NCBI GenBank assembly: GCA_035292785.1 | Contig: DATDPK010000030.1 | Location: 1-11,378 of the forward strand | DNA: 11,378 bases | Source: CABMGU01 sp035292785 | Lineage (GTDB): Archaea; Nanobdellota; Nanobdellia; Woesearchaeales; ARS49 | Reading direction: 5' to 3' | Shown here: positions 1 through 6,757 of the stretch, one piece after another | How the letters are laid out: each line of letters starts with the position of its first letter | Numbering within the stretch: position 1 is the first letter of the stretch | The notes under the pieces: model-generated | What the model was told of the DNA's origin: nothing | Databases searched by the model: none | What the model saw: only the letters and a program-made list of their open reading frames with translations | Made by a program: the position numbers and the translations under genes

Positions 1-886
1 CAACTAAAACTCCCTTTTTCGCAAGAGCTTCCTCAGCTTCCATCGTCGTGGCAATATTGCTGCCCTGAACAATCAATTTTGCCTTAATCTTAGGCACGTC
101 AGCAACACCAAACAAGTCAGGAATAGCTGCTGTAACAAAAACATCAACATCCTGGAAACAAATATCCTTGTTCGGCAACACTTTGCCGCCATAAGCAGTC
201 ACAGTTCCTTTTGATTTCTTAACTTCAAACAATTTCTTTCCATCAATGCCTTCAGGAACAACCAAAGTTCCCTTGCTGTCGGAAATAGCCACTAATTTTG
301 CGCCAGCTTCTGACATAAACTTAACAACAAACTCGCCGACATTGCCATAACCCTCAACAGAGTAAGTAACCTTCTTGATATCCTTGCCCATATGCTTCAA
401 TGCAACCTTAATCGCGTGGAAAACACCAAAGCCCGTTGAGCCAAGCTCGTGAGGAATGCCGCCAAGAGCCTTAGGCTTGCCAGTGCAGGCCTTCATATCA
501 CCATTAGCCTTTGCAAAAACTTCCATATCGTGCTCAGCCATACTAATGTCAGGACCAGCACAATAATACTGAGGAACAACACCCTTCAACAATTTTGAGA
601 AAGCAGCAACCCATTCTTCTTTTTGCTTAGGAGTTAATTTCTTCGGGTCGCCAATAATACCAGACTTTGCACCGCCAAAAGGCAAATCAGCCATAGCATT
701 CTTCCAAGTCATTGTTCTTGCAAGACGAAAAACCTCGTCCTTGTCAACAGTTGGAGTAAACCTGATTCCACCCTTGCCAGGGCCCAATGCAGTATTATCA
801 ACAACCAGAACACCCCTCATTCCCAACTTAGGATGGTAAACTTCAACAATCCTCTCAGGACCAAAATCATCAAACATTTTTTCCAT
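1..886 (-). CDS. Glu/Leu/Phe/Val dehydrogenase, C-terminus cut by window edge
   Basis: Partial gene: 295 codons are visible and the end lies beyond position 1. It should catalyse reversible NAD(P)-dependent oxidative deamination of an amino acid, most likely glutamate, in the cytoplasm. The N-terminal dimerisation domain carries PFGGAKSG (residues 69-76, catalytic Lys74) and AGPD (110-113, candidate catalytic Asp113). The Rossmann domain begins with VEGYGNVG (177-184, the GxGxxG turn), and D203 ends the next strand. Late family motif: GSNIATTMEAE (275-285). The segment TGKPKALGGIPHELGSTGFG (135-154) replaces the usual GGSxGRxxATG of classic glutamate dehydrogenases, so substrate and cofactor are uncertain. 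The chosen ATG at 886 has a good ribosome site, GAGGGTGA, overlapping the stop of the ferredoxin gene 11 nt upstream; ATG 877 is an alternative. Co-transcription with the ferredoxin is likely. Confidence 0.9.
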   Translation of the reverse strand, partial: MEKMFDDFGPERIVEVYHPKLGMRGVLVVDNTALGPGKGGIRFTPTVDKDEVFRLARTMTWKNAMADLPFGGAKSGIIGDPKKLTPKQKEEWVAAFSKLLKGVVPQYYCAGPDISMAEHDMEVFAKANGDMKACTGKPKALGGIPHELGSTGFGVFHAIKVALKHMGKDIKKVTYSVEGYGNVGEFVVKFMSEAGAKLVAISDSKGTLVVPEGIDGKKLFEVKKSKGTVTAYGGKVLPNKDICFQDVDVFVTAAIPDLFGVADVPKIKAKLIVQGSNIATTMEAEEALAKKGVLV

Positions 887-897
887 TCAAATCACCC

Positions 898-1185
898 TCA
901 TATCAGTTTTTCACCAGTTTCCTCATCATAAATATGAATAACCTGAACAGGACAAACCTCGGCAGCCTCCTTGTTCAAAGTCAAGGCATTCTTCATCTTA
1001 TCAGTCATCTGACTCTCCTTAATAATAAGCACCTGATTGCCATTCTCATCAAGCTTATGGCCAATCAAGTCTGCCTTACCGTCCTCCTTCATCTCCCAAA
1101 ACTCAGGAGCAACAGCAGCACAAGCAGCAGCACCAATACACCCTTTTCTCTCAAAAACTATCCTGTAAGTTTTCTCCTTCATCAT
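898..1185 (-). CDS. small single-cluster ferredoxin with three cysteines
   Basis: A 95-residue acidic electron carrier of the archaeal single-cluster ferredoxin type. Cluster ligands visible are C16 and C22 in CIGAAAC, and C78 in EVCPV. The position that is Cys or Asp in CxxCxxC ferredoxins is alanine (A19), so only three cysteines exist in the whole protein. This fits a [3Fe-4S] cluster or a [4Fe-4S] cluster with one non-cysteine ligand. The motif AAVAPEFWEM after the second ligand is typical of this family. The start may be ATG 1185 or the adjacent ATG 1182. A TATA box 25-28 bp upstream suggests a leaderless mRNA. It is the first gene of an operon with the downstream amino acid dehydrogenase, whose ribosome site overlaps this gene's stop. 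The electron partner is not shown by the sequence. Confidence 0.88.
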   Translation of the reverse strand: MMKEKTYRIVFERKGCIGAAACAAVAPEFWEMKEDGKADLIGHKLDENGNQVLIIKESQMTDKMKNALTLNKEAAEVCPVQVIHIYDEETGEKLI

Positions 1186-1206
1186 AGAAAAAAGCTGATA
1201 CGATGA

Positions 1207-1213
1207 TTATAAA
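1207..1213 (-). promoter_or_regulatory. TATA box of ferredoxin-dehydrogenase operon
   Basis: On the minus strand the sequence TTTATAA is centred at 1210, 25 bp from ATG 1185 and 28 bp from ATG 1182. This is the archaeal spacing for transcription starting at or next to the start codon. An A-rich stretch lies just upstream, as expected for a TFB recognition element. The last three bases (TAA, 1209-1207) are also the stop codon of the upstream DUF2203 gene. Confidence 0.6.
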
Positions 1214-1659
1214 TTTTTTGCTTTAAACAGCTCATCCACATCAACAATAGGCTGCCTGCCCTCAAAACCAGACTCAGGATCGTGCCAATAACCAATCTTC
1301 TTCTCGCCCAACTGCCAGCACAAAAACGCATCACGGCCATTAAACTTGAAAGGAAAATCAATCAAGCCATCATCAATATCCTTGATGAAAACGCCCAAAG
1401 AAGACAAATCCTCAATCACTTTGTAAAACTGGTAATAAAGCTTGTGAAACTCCTTGTTAACCCTGACCTGCTCAGTAACGAAATAATGAAAGCCGTCCTC
1501 GCTGCTAACTTCCAAAACAACATCGTTAGTTTCAAGAAGCCAGGCAATCTTGTCGCGCAAACGCTGAGCTTTCTTAACAAATTTTTCAATTACAGGCAAA
1601 CACTTCTCAGCCTCATCTATAGTAAAATACGTTGTTCCCTGAAACTTGTCTTCATCCAT
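1207..1659 (-). CDS. DUF2203 family protein
   Basis: A 150-residue soluble protein of DUF2203, a family of bacteria and archaea without established function. Recognition rests on the N-terminal YFTIDEAEKCLPVI (11-24), which starts a helical hairpin, and on the C-terminal signature GVFIKDIDDGLIDFP (89-103) followed by LCWQLGEKKIGYWHDPESGF (113-132). The Trp/His/Asp-rich tail is the conserved part of the family. The length is about normal. Its ATG overlaps the end of the aminopeptidase gene by 8 nt, and GGAG lies 7 nt upstream of the ATG, so translation is coupled to that gene. The operon suggests a link to peptide turnover, but this is only context. The stop codon doubles as part of the next promoter. 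Confidence 0.85.
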   Translation of the reverse strand: MDEDKFQGTTYFTIDEAEKCLPVIEKFVKKAQRLRDKIAWLLETNDVVLEVSSEDGFHYFVTEQVRVNKEFHKLYYQFYKVIEDLSSLGVFIKDIDDGLIDFPFKFNGRDAFLCWQLGEKKIGYWHDPESGFEGRQPIVDVDELFKAKNL

Positions 1660-3139
1660 ACCAATTCTCCAACGCGTGAATCAACAATCTCACGCCAAAA
1701 CCAGTTCCGCCTTTCCTGACGTATTCCAAATCCTGCTCAGACCAGCTCGTGCCCGCAATATCAATATGAGCCCAAGGAGTCTTCTCCACAAAAGCAGCCA
1801 AAAAAGCACCAGCAGTAATCGCGCCAGCCTCCCTTCTAATAACGCCCAAGTTTCTCACGTCAGCAATCTCAGACTTAATCTGCTCGTGATACTCCTGGAA
1901 AAACGGCAACTCCCACACTCTTTCTCCTGTCGCAAGACCAGACTCAACCAAATGACTGATTAATTTCTTATCCTTGCCCATAACGCCGGCACAAACACTG
2001 CCAAGAGCAACAACACAAGCACCAGTCAAAGTGGCAAGGTCGATAATCGCGTCAGGCTTCAAATTTTTCTCAGTATAAGCCAATGCATCAGACAAGACAA
2101 CCCTTCCCTCTGCATCAGTATTTGCAATCTCAATAGTCTTCCCGCTATAAGTTAGAACAACATCACCTGGCTTGTAAGCATCCATGCCCGGCATATTCTC
2201 TGTCGCTGCAAACACTCCAACAATATTTGCCTTCAATTTCAACAAAGCAGCAGCACGCACTGTTGCAATAACAACAGCAGCACCGCACATATCGTGCTTC
2301 ATTGTCAACATTCCCTCCTCTGGCTTCAAATTCAGGCCGCCGCTGTCAAAAGTAATGCCCTTGCCGACCAAAGCAATCTTCTTCTTGCCGCCGCCATTAT
2401 ACTCCATAATCACAAAACGCGGCTCGTGAACACTGCCACGATTAACAGCCAACAAAGCAGTCAAGCCAAGCTTTTCAATGCCCTTTCTGTCGTGAACTAC
2501 AACTTTAACACCAAGTTTTGACAATTCTTTGGCAACATTTGCCAGTTGCTCAGGCTTAAGATTACTTGCAGGCTCATTAGCCAAATCTCTGACAAGATTC
2601 TCACACTCTGCGAGAGTCGCTCCCTTCTTAACACTCGCGTGAACGCCGTCACCAACCAAAGTAACCTGCGAAAGAATTTTTATCTTCTTCTTATCAACAG
2701 TGCGATACTTGATATACTGATAAGCGCCGAGCACACTGCCTTCTGCAACAGCCTGCGCGCGCCCATCCTTTGACGTCTTAGGAACATCAATTGTGTGCAA
2801 AGTAGTGGCATATTCGGTAATACCGCAGAAATCCCTCACAATCCTCGCGCTCAAGCCAGCAGCACGGCGCAACAATTCCAAATTAGCATCAGCTTTCTTT
2901 CCAAGACCAAGCAAAAGAATATTCTTTGCAGGAATCTTTCCCAAAGTACTAATCAGCCTGAACTGTTGATATTCACCTTCAAATTCTTTTCCCTTAATAG
3001 CATGAGCAATCGCGCCATTCAGCTTCTCGTCGATATGCTTCAATTCAGGAGTGACTGACTCAGCAGGAGAAAACAAGCCGACGACAATTAACTCTGTTTT
3101 AAAAGAATCAAGCTTGGCATCAACAACTTTAACTTCCAT
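1652..3139 (-). CDS. pepA: leucyl aminopeptidase, M17 family
   Basis: A cytosolic dizinc/dimanganese aminopeptidase that removes N-terminal residues from peptides. The start used is ATG 3139 (495 residues); a TTG one codon earlier is rejected because the TATA box fits the ATG. The poorly conserved N-terminal domain covers about residues 1-160. The catalytic C-terminal domain holds GKGITFDSGG with metal ligands K260 and D265, catalytic K272 (LNLKP), D283 (KHDM), and the family signature NTDAEGRVVL with D342, E344 and catalytic R346. All active-site residues expected from bovine LAP and E. coli PepA are present, and the length is normal. It is first in an operon with the DUF2203 gene. PepA in bacteria also binds DNA; nothing here shows that. 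Confidence 0.95.
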   Translation of the reverse strand: MEVKVVDAKLDSFKTELIVVGLFSPAESVTPELKHIDEKLNGAIAHAIKGKEFEGEYQQFRLISTLGKIPAKNILLLGLGKKADANLELLRRAAGLSARIVRDFCGITEYATTLHTIDVPKTSKDGRAQAVAEGSVLGAYQYIKYRTVDKKKIKILSQVTLVGDGVHASVKKGATLAECENLVRDLANEPASNLKPEQLANVAKELSKLGVKVVVHDRKGIEKLGLTALLAVNRGSVHEPRFVIMEYNGGGKKKIALVGKGITFDSGGLNLKPEEGMLTMKHDMCGAAVVIATVRAAALLKLKANIVGVFAATENMPGMDAYKPGDVVLTYSGKTIEIANTDAEGRVVLSDALAYTEKNLKPDAIIDLATLTGACVVALGSVCAGVMGKDKKLISHLVESGLATGERVWELPFFQEYHEQIKSEIADVRNLGVIRREAGAITAGAFLAAFVEKTPWAHIDIAGTSWSEQDLEYVRKGGTGFGVRLLIHALENWYG

Positions 3140-3162
3140 CAAAAAATTAATTATGCAAGCTT

Positions 3163-3170
3163 ATTTATAA
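3163..3170 (-). promoter_or_regulatory. TATA box of pepA-DUF2203 operon
   Basis: The minus-strand sequence TTATAAAT is centred 27-28 bp upstream of ATG 3139, with an A-run (AAAAAA) directly upstream that fits a TFB recognition element. The spacing predicts a leaderless mRNA. No ribosome site precedes the ATG; the region is TTAATTTTTTG. Confidence 0.6.
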
Positions 3171-3178
3171 GTTTTTTG

Positions 3179-4009
3179 TTATAATTTTGCAAATTCACGC
3201 TTCAAGAATAAAGCATCGTCTTCAACATTAGGACTTTCAGTGATAACAACGCCCTTGATTTTAAATTCCTTCCACGCTTTCAGCATATCTTTCCAGTTGA
3301 AATCAGAATCTGCAAAGTTCAAATGATTCTTCTCACCTTTTGGACCATAATTAATACCGCAACACTGGATGTGCATATTGTCCAAAGCTTCGCGACCAAG
3401 ACCTTTTTCTATCTGTGAGAGAATATCCCTGAATTCCTCCAAAGTATTGTTCTTGCCATTATAACGAGCGTGCAAATGCGCAAAATCAATACACGGCAAG
3501 ACTTGCTCAACTTCCTGCGCAAGCTTGATTGTCTCCTGCAAATCGCCCCATTGAGTCTCCTTGCCAGTTGTTTCAGGACGAATCCACAGCTTTATTCCCT
3601 CGTCCTGCAAAGTTTTTACAACGTCCTTAACACCTTGCTTGACAATCTCGTGAACTTTCTCTTTCGGCCTTCCAAGATAATAACCCATATGCCACGTAAT
3701 ACTCCAGCCGCCGCACTCATTCACCCGCCTCGCAGCAGAAAGCATACGATTAACAGAAGCGTGCAATTTAGCAGGCTCTGTCGCAGCAAGATTGACATAA
3801 TACTGGCCGTGACAGGTTAGAACAACATTCAACTGCTCAGCCAGCCTCTTAATCTCAGGAGCAATCTGCTCATTAACGTGAACACTATGCACGAACTCAA
3901 ACTCCATAGCGTCAAGCCCAAGATTTTTCACCTGCATAACACCATTGATAGTGCTGGAAGGAGAAGTGGACAAAGGAATACCAGGAGTGCCGAACAATAA
4001 TGATTTCAT
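3179..4009 (-). CDS. endonuclease IV-like TIM-barrel protein
   Basis: A 276-residue protein of the AP endonuclease 2 / xylose isomerase-like TIM-barrel superfamily, closest in layout to archaeal endonuclease IV homologues. It may cut DNA at abasic sites, or it may be a sugar-phosphate isomerase. Candidate metal ligands in order: H67 (TCHGQ), H107 (WHMGYY), E146 (RPETTG), D175 and H178 (CIDFAH), H213 (MHIQ), H229 (KNHLNF) and E258 (ITESP). These match eight of the nine ligands of E. coli Nfo; the Asp two residues before the last His is Lys227 here. The length is near the usual 280. ATG 4009 is chosen over an in-frame TTG at 4030 because the shared TATA box lies 27 bp upstream of it. The gene is divergent from the DoxX gene. 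Confidence 0.82.
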   Translation of the reverse strand: MKSLLFGTPGIPLSTSPSSTINGVMQVKNLGLDAMEFEFVHSVHVNEQIAPEIKRLAEQLNVVLTCHGQYYVNLAATEPAKLHASVNRMLSAARRVNECGGWSITWHMGYYLGRPKEKVHEIVKQGVKDVVKTLQDEGIKLWIRPETTGKETQWGDLQETIKLAQEVEQVLPCIDFAHLHARYNGKNNTLEEFRDILSQIEKGLGREALDNMHIQCCGINYGPKGEKNHLNFADSDFNWKDMLKAWKEFKIKGVVITESPNVEDDALFLKREFAKL

Positions 4010-4032
4010 CACAAAAAAGCAAATCCGCAAAA

Positions 4033-4039
4033 TTTATAA
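4033..4039. promoter_or_regulatory. single shared TATA box, divergent leaderless promoter
   Basis: TTTATAA (plus strand) reads as TTATAAA on the minus strand. Its centre (4036) is 28 bp from the plus-strand ATG at 4064 and 27 bp from the minus-strand ATG at 4009. Both distances are right for transcription starting at the A of the start codon. On the plus side GCAAAA upstream matches the archaeal TFB recognition element; the minus side (GCAATG) matches less well, so the plus direction may be stronger. The 54 bases between the two ATGs hold no second TATA-like element. Confidence 0.65.
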
Positions 4040-4063
4040 GCATTGCGCAACAAGAAACACTAA

Positions 4064-4453
4064 ATGAAAGCATTCTTTGAAAAACACCACGACACATTCT
4101 ACGCAATCGCGAGAATACTCATCGGATTATTATTCGCACAGCACGGAGCGCAAAAACTATTTGGAATGTTCGGCGGAAATGCAGCAGAACTAATGAGCCT
4201 AATGGGAGTTGCCGGCGTAATAGAGCTTGTCGGCGGAATTCTCATCACACTCGGACTCTTCACAAGAATAGCAGCATTTATCACAATAATCGACATGATG
4301 GGAGCATACTTCAAAGCGCACGCGCCCCAGGGCTGGATACCAATAATGAACAAAGGAGAATTAGCCCTGTTGTACCTTGCAGCATTCCTGATAATAATAT
4401 CACACGGCCCAGGAAAATGGGCATTGGATAATGTATTCTTTAAGAAAAATTAA
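4064..4453 (+). CDS. DoxX family membrane protein
   Basis: A 129-residue integral membrane protein and the only plus-strand gene. Four hydrophobic segments lie at about residues 12-28, 46-64, 67-84 and 97-113. The family pattern is visible: RILIGLLFAQHGAQKLFG near the first helix, VAGVIELVGGILITLGLFTR for the second, and KGELALLYLAAFLII then HGPGKWALD at the end. DoxX-like proteins are small quinone- or redox-associated membrane proteins; the exact reaction in this subfamily is unknown. The ATG follows the shared TATA box by 28 bp with no ribosome site, predicting a leaderless mRNA. Its stop interlocks with the stop of the convergent A-type carrier gene. Codons mostly end in A or C, opposite to the minus-strand neighbours. 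Confidence 0.9.
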   Translation: MKAFFEKHHDTFYAIARILIGLLFAQHGAQKLFGMFGGNAAELMSLMGVAGVIELVGGILITLGLFTRIAAFITIIDMMGAYFKAHAPQGWIPIMNKGELALLYLAAFLIIISHGPGKWALDNVFFKKN

Positions 4454-5028
4454 CCAAAGCTTTTCCCGCAACCACAATTCTGCTTTGCATTAGGATTGTT
4501 AATCTTGAATCCAGACTCGTTCAACTGGTCAACATAATCAATCTCAGCACCGCGAAGCATTTCCAAGCTGTCCTTGTCAATAAACACCTTAACGCCATTG
4601 TCTTCAAGGACAAAGTCATCCTTGCCCGCAGACTTTTCAAAATTCATCTGGTAAACAAAGCCAGAACAACCGCCAGGAGAAACTGCGACACGCAAACCGT
4701 GGCCTTCCAATTTATCCTTTGCCAGCAATTCCTTGACTTTATTAGCAGCAACACCACTAATCGTAACTTTAGCAGGACCTTTTGGAACTTCTTTCTCTAC
4801 TTGTTCCTCTGAGATAAACTTGTTAATTGAATTCACAAGACTGTCAACAGTTGCATCATCCAAACCGTGCACCTTACAGCCAGCTTCTATTGTGTCAAAA
4901 ACATTAGCGTGGCACCCAACACAATGCAGGCCGTGCTCAAGCATAATAACAGCCACATCAGGATGCTTTTTCAAGACATCAGCAATAACCATATCCTTTG
5001 TTACCAATTGTTTAAGTTCAGCTTTCAT
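4450..5028 (-). CDS. DUF1858 domain fused to A-type Fe-S carrier (IscA/HesB)
   Basis: A 192-residue two-domain protein. Residues about 8-70 form a DUF1858 domain, seen as TKDMVIADVLKKHP and GLHCVGCHANVFDTIEAG, with C36-x2-C39 and C51. Residues about 87-192 form an A-type carrier with the three conserved cysteines: C121 in SPGGCSGF, and C185 and C187 in NCGCG. A-type carriers receive [2Fe-2S] or [4Fe-4S] clusters from the scaffold and pass them to target proteins. DUF1858 occurs alone or fused to hybrid-cluster and thioredoxin-like proteins; its role here could be redox sensing or extra metal/cluster binding (inference). The gene follows the suf operon but has its own likely promoter with a palindrome pair and a strong ribosome site, GGAGGT, 5 nt from the ATG. 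Its stop overlaps the doxX stop by TTAA. Confidence 0.92.
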   Translation of the reverse strand: MKAELKQLVTKDMVIADVLKKHPDVAVIMLEHGLHCVGCHANVFDTIEAGCKVHGLDDATVDSLVNSINKFISEEQVEKEVPKGPAKVTISGVAANKVKELLAKDKLEGHGLRVAVSPGGCSGFVYQMNFEKSAGKDDFVLEDNGVKVFIDKDSLEMLRGAEIDYVDQLNESGFKINNPNAKQNCGCGKSFG

Positions 5029-5033
5029 CTTCT

Positions 5034-5039
5034 ACCTCC
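5034..5039 (-). promoter_or_regulatory. strong Shine-Dalgarno site of the A-type carrier gene
   Basis: GGAGGT on the minus strand lies 5 nt before ATG 5028. It is the best ribosome site in the window and contrasts with the leaderless first genes of the other operons. It implies an mRNA with a real 5' leader. Confidence 0.7.
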
Positions 5040-5056
5040 AGCTTTTCTCCCATACA

Positions 5057-5099
5057 TCGGAATTCCGCTAACTCATATAATAATTCTGCGGAATTCCGA
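5057..5099. promoter_or_regulatory. paired palindromes flanking a TATA box: candidate operator or RNA hairpin
   Basis: The perfect palindrome CGGAATTCCG occurs at 5058-5067 and again at 5089-5098, centres 31 bp apart (about three helical turns). With one more base on each side the two form a 12-bp inverted repeat (5057-5068 and 5088-5099) around 19 bases. Between them, on the minus strand, is TTATATGA (5073-5080), a TATA-like box that would start transcription near 5050, 22 nt before the A-type carrier ATG. A protein bound to both sites would sit on the same DNA face and cover both sides of the TATA box. If transcribed from the suf operon, the same bases give a 12-bp RNA stem with a 19-nt loop. 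Confidence 0.55.
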
Positions 5100-5105
5100 G
5101 TGTGC

Positions 5106-5546
5106 TCAATAATCATCATTTTCGTTCAACTGGTCACTCTTCAACTTCACCAATTGTTCCTCCGATAGATGATTATTGACATATTGGAGAACGCCCAATT
5201 TCAAAACTTTCAAACCCAATAATGCGCATTTCAAACGCATACACGAAATAGGGATACTAATCAGCTTCAAAACGTCCTCTTTATTAAACTTAGCAACTTC
5301 TGACAAAGACTTGCCCAACGCATATTCTGTAAGCATAGAAGCAGCTGCTTGAGAGATAGCGCAACCCTTGCCAGCAAATCTCAAATTGCCAATCCTGCCA
5401 TCCTTGACAAGAACATTCATCGTAATCTCATCACCGCAAGAAGTATTAACATCATGAGAAACAATATCAGGATGAGGCAAAACCCCCTTATTCCTCGGAT
5501 TACGATAATAATCCAAAATTATTTCCTGATACATTTCATCAATCAT
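5106..5546 (-). CDS. sufU: SufU/IscU-type Fe-S scaffold or sulfur-transfer protein
   Basis: A 146-residue protein that accepts sulfur from the cysteine desulfurase encoded just upstream. Residues equivalent to the Zn or cluster ligands of SufU/IscU are C37 and D39 in SCGDE, C62 in GKGCAIS, and C107 in RLKCALLG. The opening MYQEIILDYYRNPRN and GKGCAISQAAASML are SufU-like, and Lys106 before the last Cys (instead of the His of IscU) also points to SufU. However the C62-C107 spacing is 45, close to IscU (43) and far from B. subtilis SufU (62), so the SufU-specific insertion is absent. It may be a zinc-dependent sulfur acceptor or a true scaffold. An extra C102 lies near the site. The start overlaps the sufS stop by ATGA. 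It is the last gene of the main suf operon. Confidence 0.93.
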   Translation of the reverse strand: MIDEMYQEIILDYYRNPRNKGVLPHPDIVSHDVNTSCGDEITMNVLVKDGRIGNLRFAGKGCAISQAAASMLTEYALGKSLSEVAKFNKEDVLKLISIPISCMRLKCALLGLKVLKLGVLQYVNNHLSEEQLVKLKSDQLNENDDY

Positions 5547-6757
5547 AGCCTAAACACCTTCTTTGCCTTCTGCAAAGCAATCAAAAAGGCATCAACATCT
5601 TCCTTTGAATTATAAGGACCAAAACTAATTCTTACAGTTGCAGGAACTCCCAATCTTTCCATCAAAGGCTGAGCACAATGATGGCCTGAGCGAGCACAAA
5701 CCTTCTGCTGGTCAAGAACAGTTGAAACATCGTGAGCGTGCATATCACCAAGATTAAAACTAATCAAGCCAGCACGATTTTCAGGACCATAAATGGCAAT
5801 AATATCATCCTTTTTCATCTTATCATAAGCATACTTTACCAAGTCCTGCCCGTGCTTCCAAACATTCTCCATACCCAAAGACTGCAAATAATCAACAGCA
5901 GCGCCAAGACCAACAACACCAGCAACATCAGGAGTGCCGGCTTCAAACTTCCAAGGAACCTCATTCCACAACGCGCCATCAAAATGAACTTCCTTAATCA
6001 TATCACCGCCCCCAAGCACAGGAGCCATCTTATCCAACAATTCACGCTTGGCGTATAATACACCAACACCAAAAGGAGCAAGCATCTTATGGCCAGAGAA
6101 GACCAAGAAATCACAATCCAAATCCTTAACATTAACAGGCATATGAGGAACGCTCTGAGAAGCATCCAAAAGAACAGGAATGCCTTGCTTGTGCGCTTCA
6201 GAAATCATTTCTTTTGCAGGATTAATCGTGCCGAGAACATTACTAATATGAGTAAAAGCAAACAACTTTGGTTTCTGGCTCAAAGCGTGCAAAGTAGCGT
6301 TCTTGTCCAACTCACCACGCTCAGTAATAGGAAGATATGAAATCTTTGAACCAACTTTCTTAGAAAGCATCTGCCAAGGAACAATATTACTATGATGCTC
6401 CATTTCTGTAAGCAAAATTGTGTCGCCCTTGCTGATATTTGCATTACCCCAACTCTGAGCAACAAGATTAATTGCCTCAGTAGCATTGCGAACAAACACA
6501 ATCTCTCTCGGATTCGCTCCAATAAAATCAGCAACTTTCTTTCGTGCAAGCTCAAAAGATTGTGTGGCCTCTTCTGCCAAAGAATAAACACCACGATGAA
6601 CATTTGCATTAGAAGTTTCATAGAACTTCCTGATCGCGTCTAAAACAATTTTTGGCTTCTGAGTAGTTGCAGCGCTATCCAAGTAAACCAAGCCGCGAGC
6701 AAAGAAAGGAAAATCCTTGCGCACCCTTTCAGCGTCCAATACAGTTATGTTTGCCAT
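5543..6757 (-). CDS. sufS: cysteine desulfurase SufS
   Basis: A 404-residue PLP enzyme that converts cysteine to alanine and holds the sulfur as a persulfide for cluster assembly. The PLP lysine is K224 in SGHKMLAPFGVG. PLP contacts include H121/H122 (EMEHHSN) and D198 and Q201 (LLDASQS). The persulfide cysteine is C361 in RSGHHCAQP, on the short conserved loop typical of group II (SufS) rather than the long loop of IscS. YLDSAATTQKP (25-35) is the expected N-terminal motif. The length matches SufS. The start overlaps the end of sufD by 13 nt and the stop overlaps sufU by 4 nt, so translation is coupled on both sides. The adjacent sufU supplies the likely sulfur acceptor. Confidence 0.97.
   Translation of the reverse strand: MANITVLDAERVRKDFPFFARGLVYLDSAATTQKPKIVLDAIRKFYETSNANVHRGVYSLAEEATQSFELARKKVADFIGANPREIVFVRNATEAINLVAQSWGNANISKGDTILLTEMEHHSNIVPWQMLSKKVGSKISYLPITERGELDKNATLHALSQKPKLFAFTHISNVLGTINPAKEMISEAHKQGIPVLLDASQSVPHMPVNVKDLDCDFLVFSGHKMLAPFGVGVLYAKRELLDKMAPVLGGGDMIKEVHFDGALWNEVPWKFEAGTPDVAGVVGLGAAVDYLQSLGMENVWKHGQDLVKYAYDKMKKDDIIAIYGPENRAGLISFNLGDMHAHDVSTVLDQQKVCARSGHHCAQPLMERLGVPATVRISFGPYNSKEDVDAFLIALQKAKKVFRL

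Noticed and set aside
1282..1963. Long plus-strand frames opposite DUF2203 and pepA
   Set aside because: They are antisense to well-supported genes, match no family, and arise from the low stop frequency caused by the A/C-rich plus strand.
4010..4030. TTG start adding seven residues to the endonuclease-like protein
   Set aside because: It would place the start next to the TATA box, upstream of the expected transcription start; ATG 4009 fits promoter and family.
4441..4460. Terminator between the convergent doxX and A-type carrier genes
   Set aside because: Only short T-runs lie past each stop and the stops themselves overlap; no hairpin is seen.
5057..5099. Start of a CRISPR array or a mobile-element end
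   Set aside because: Only two short palindromic copies, no further repeats or spacers, and no transposase nearby.
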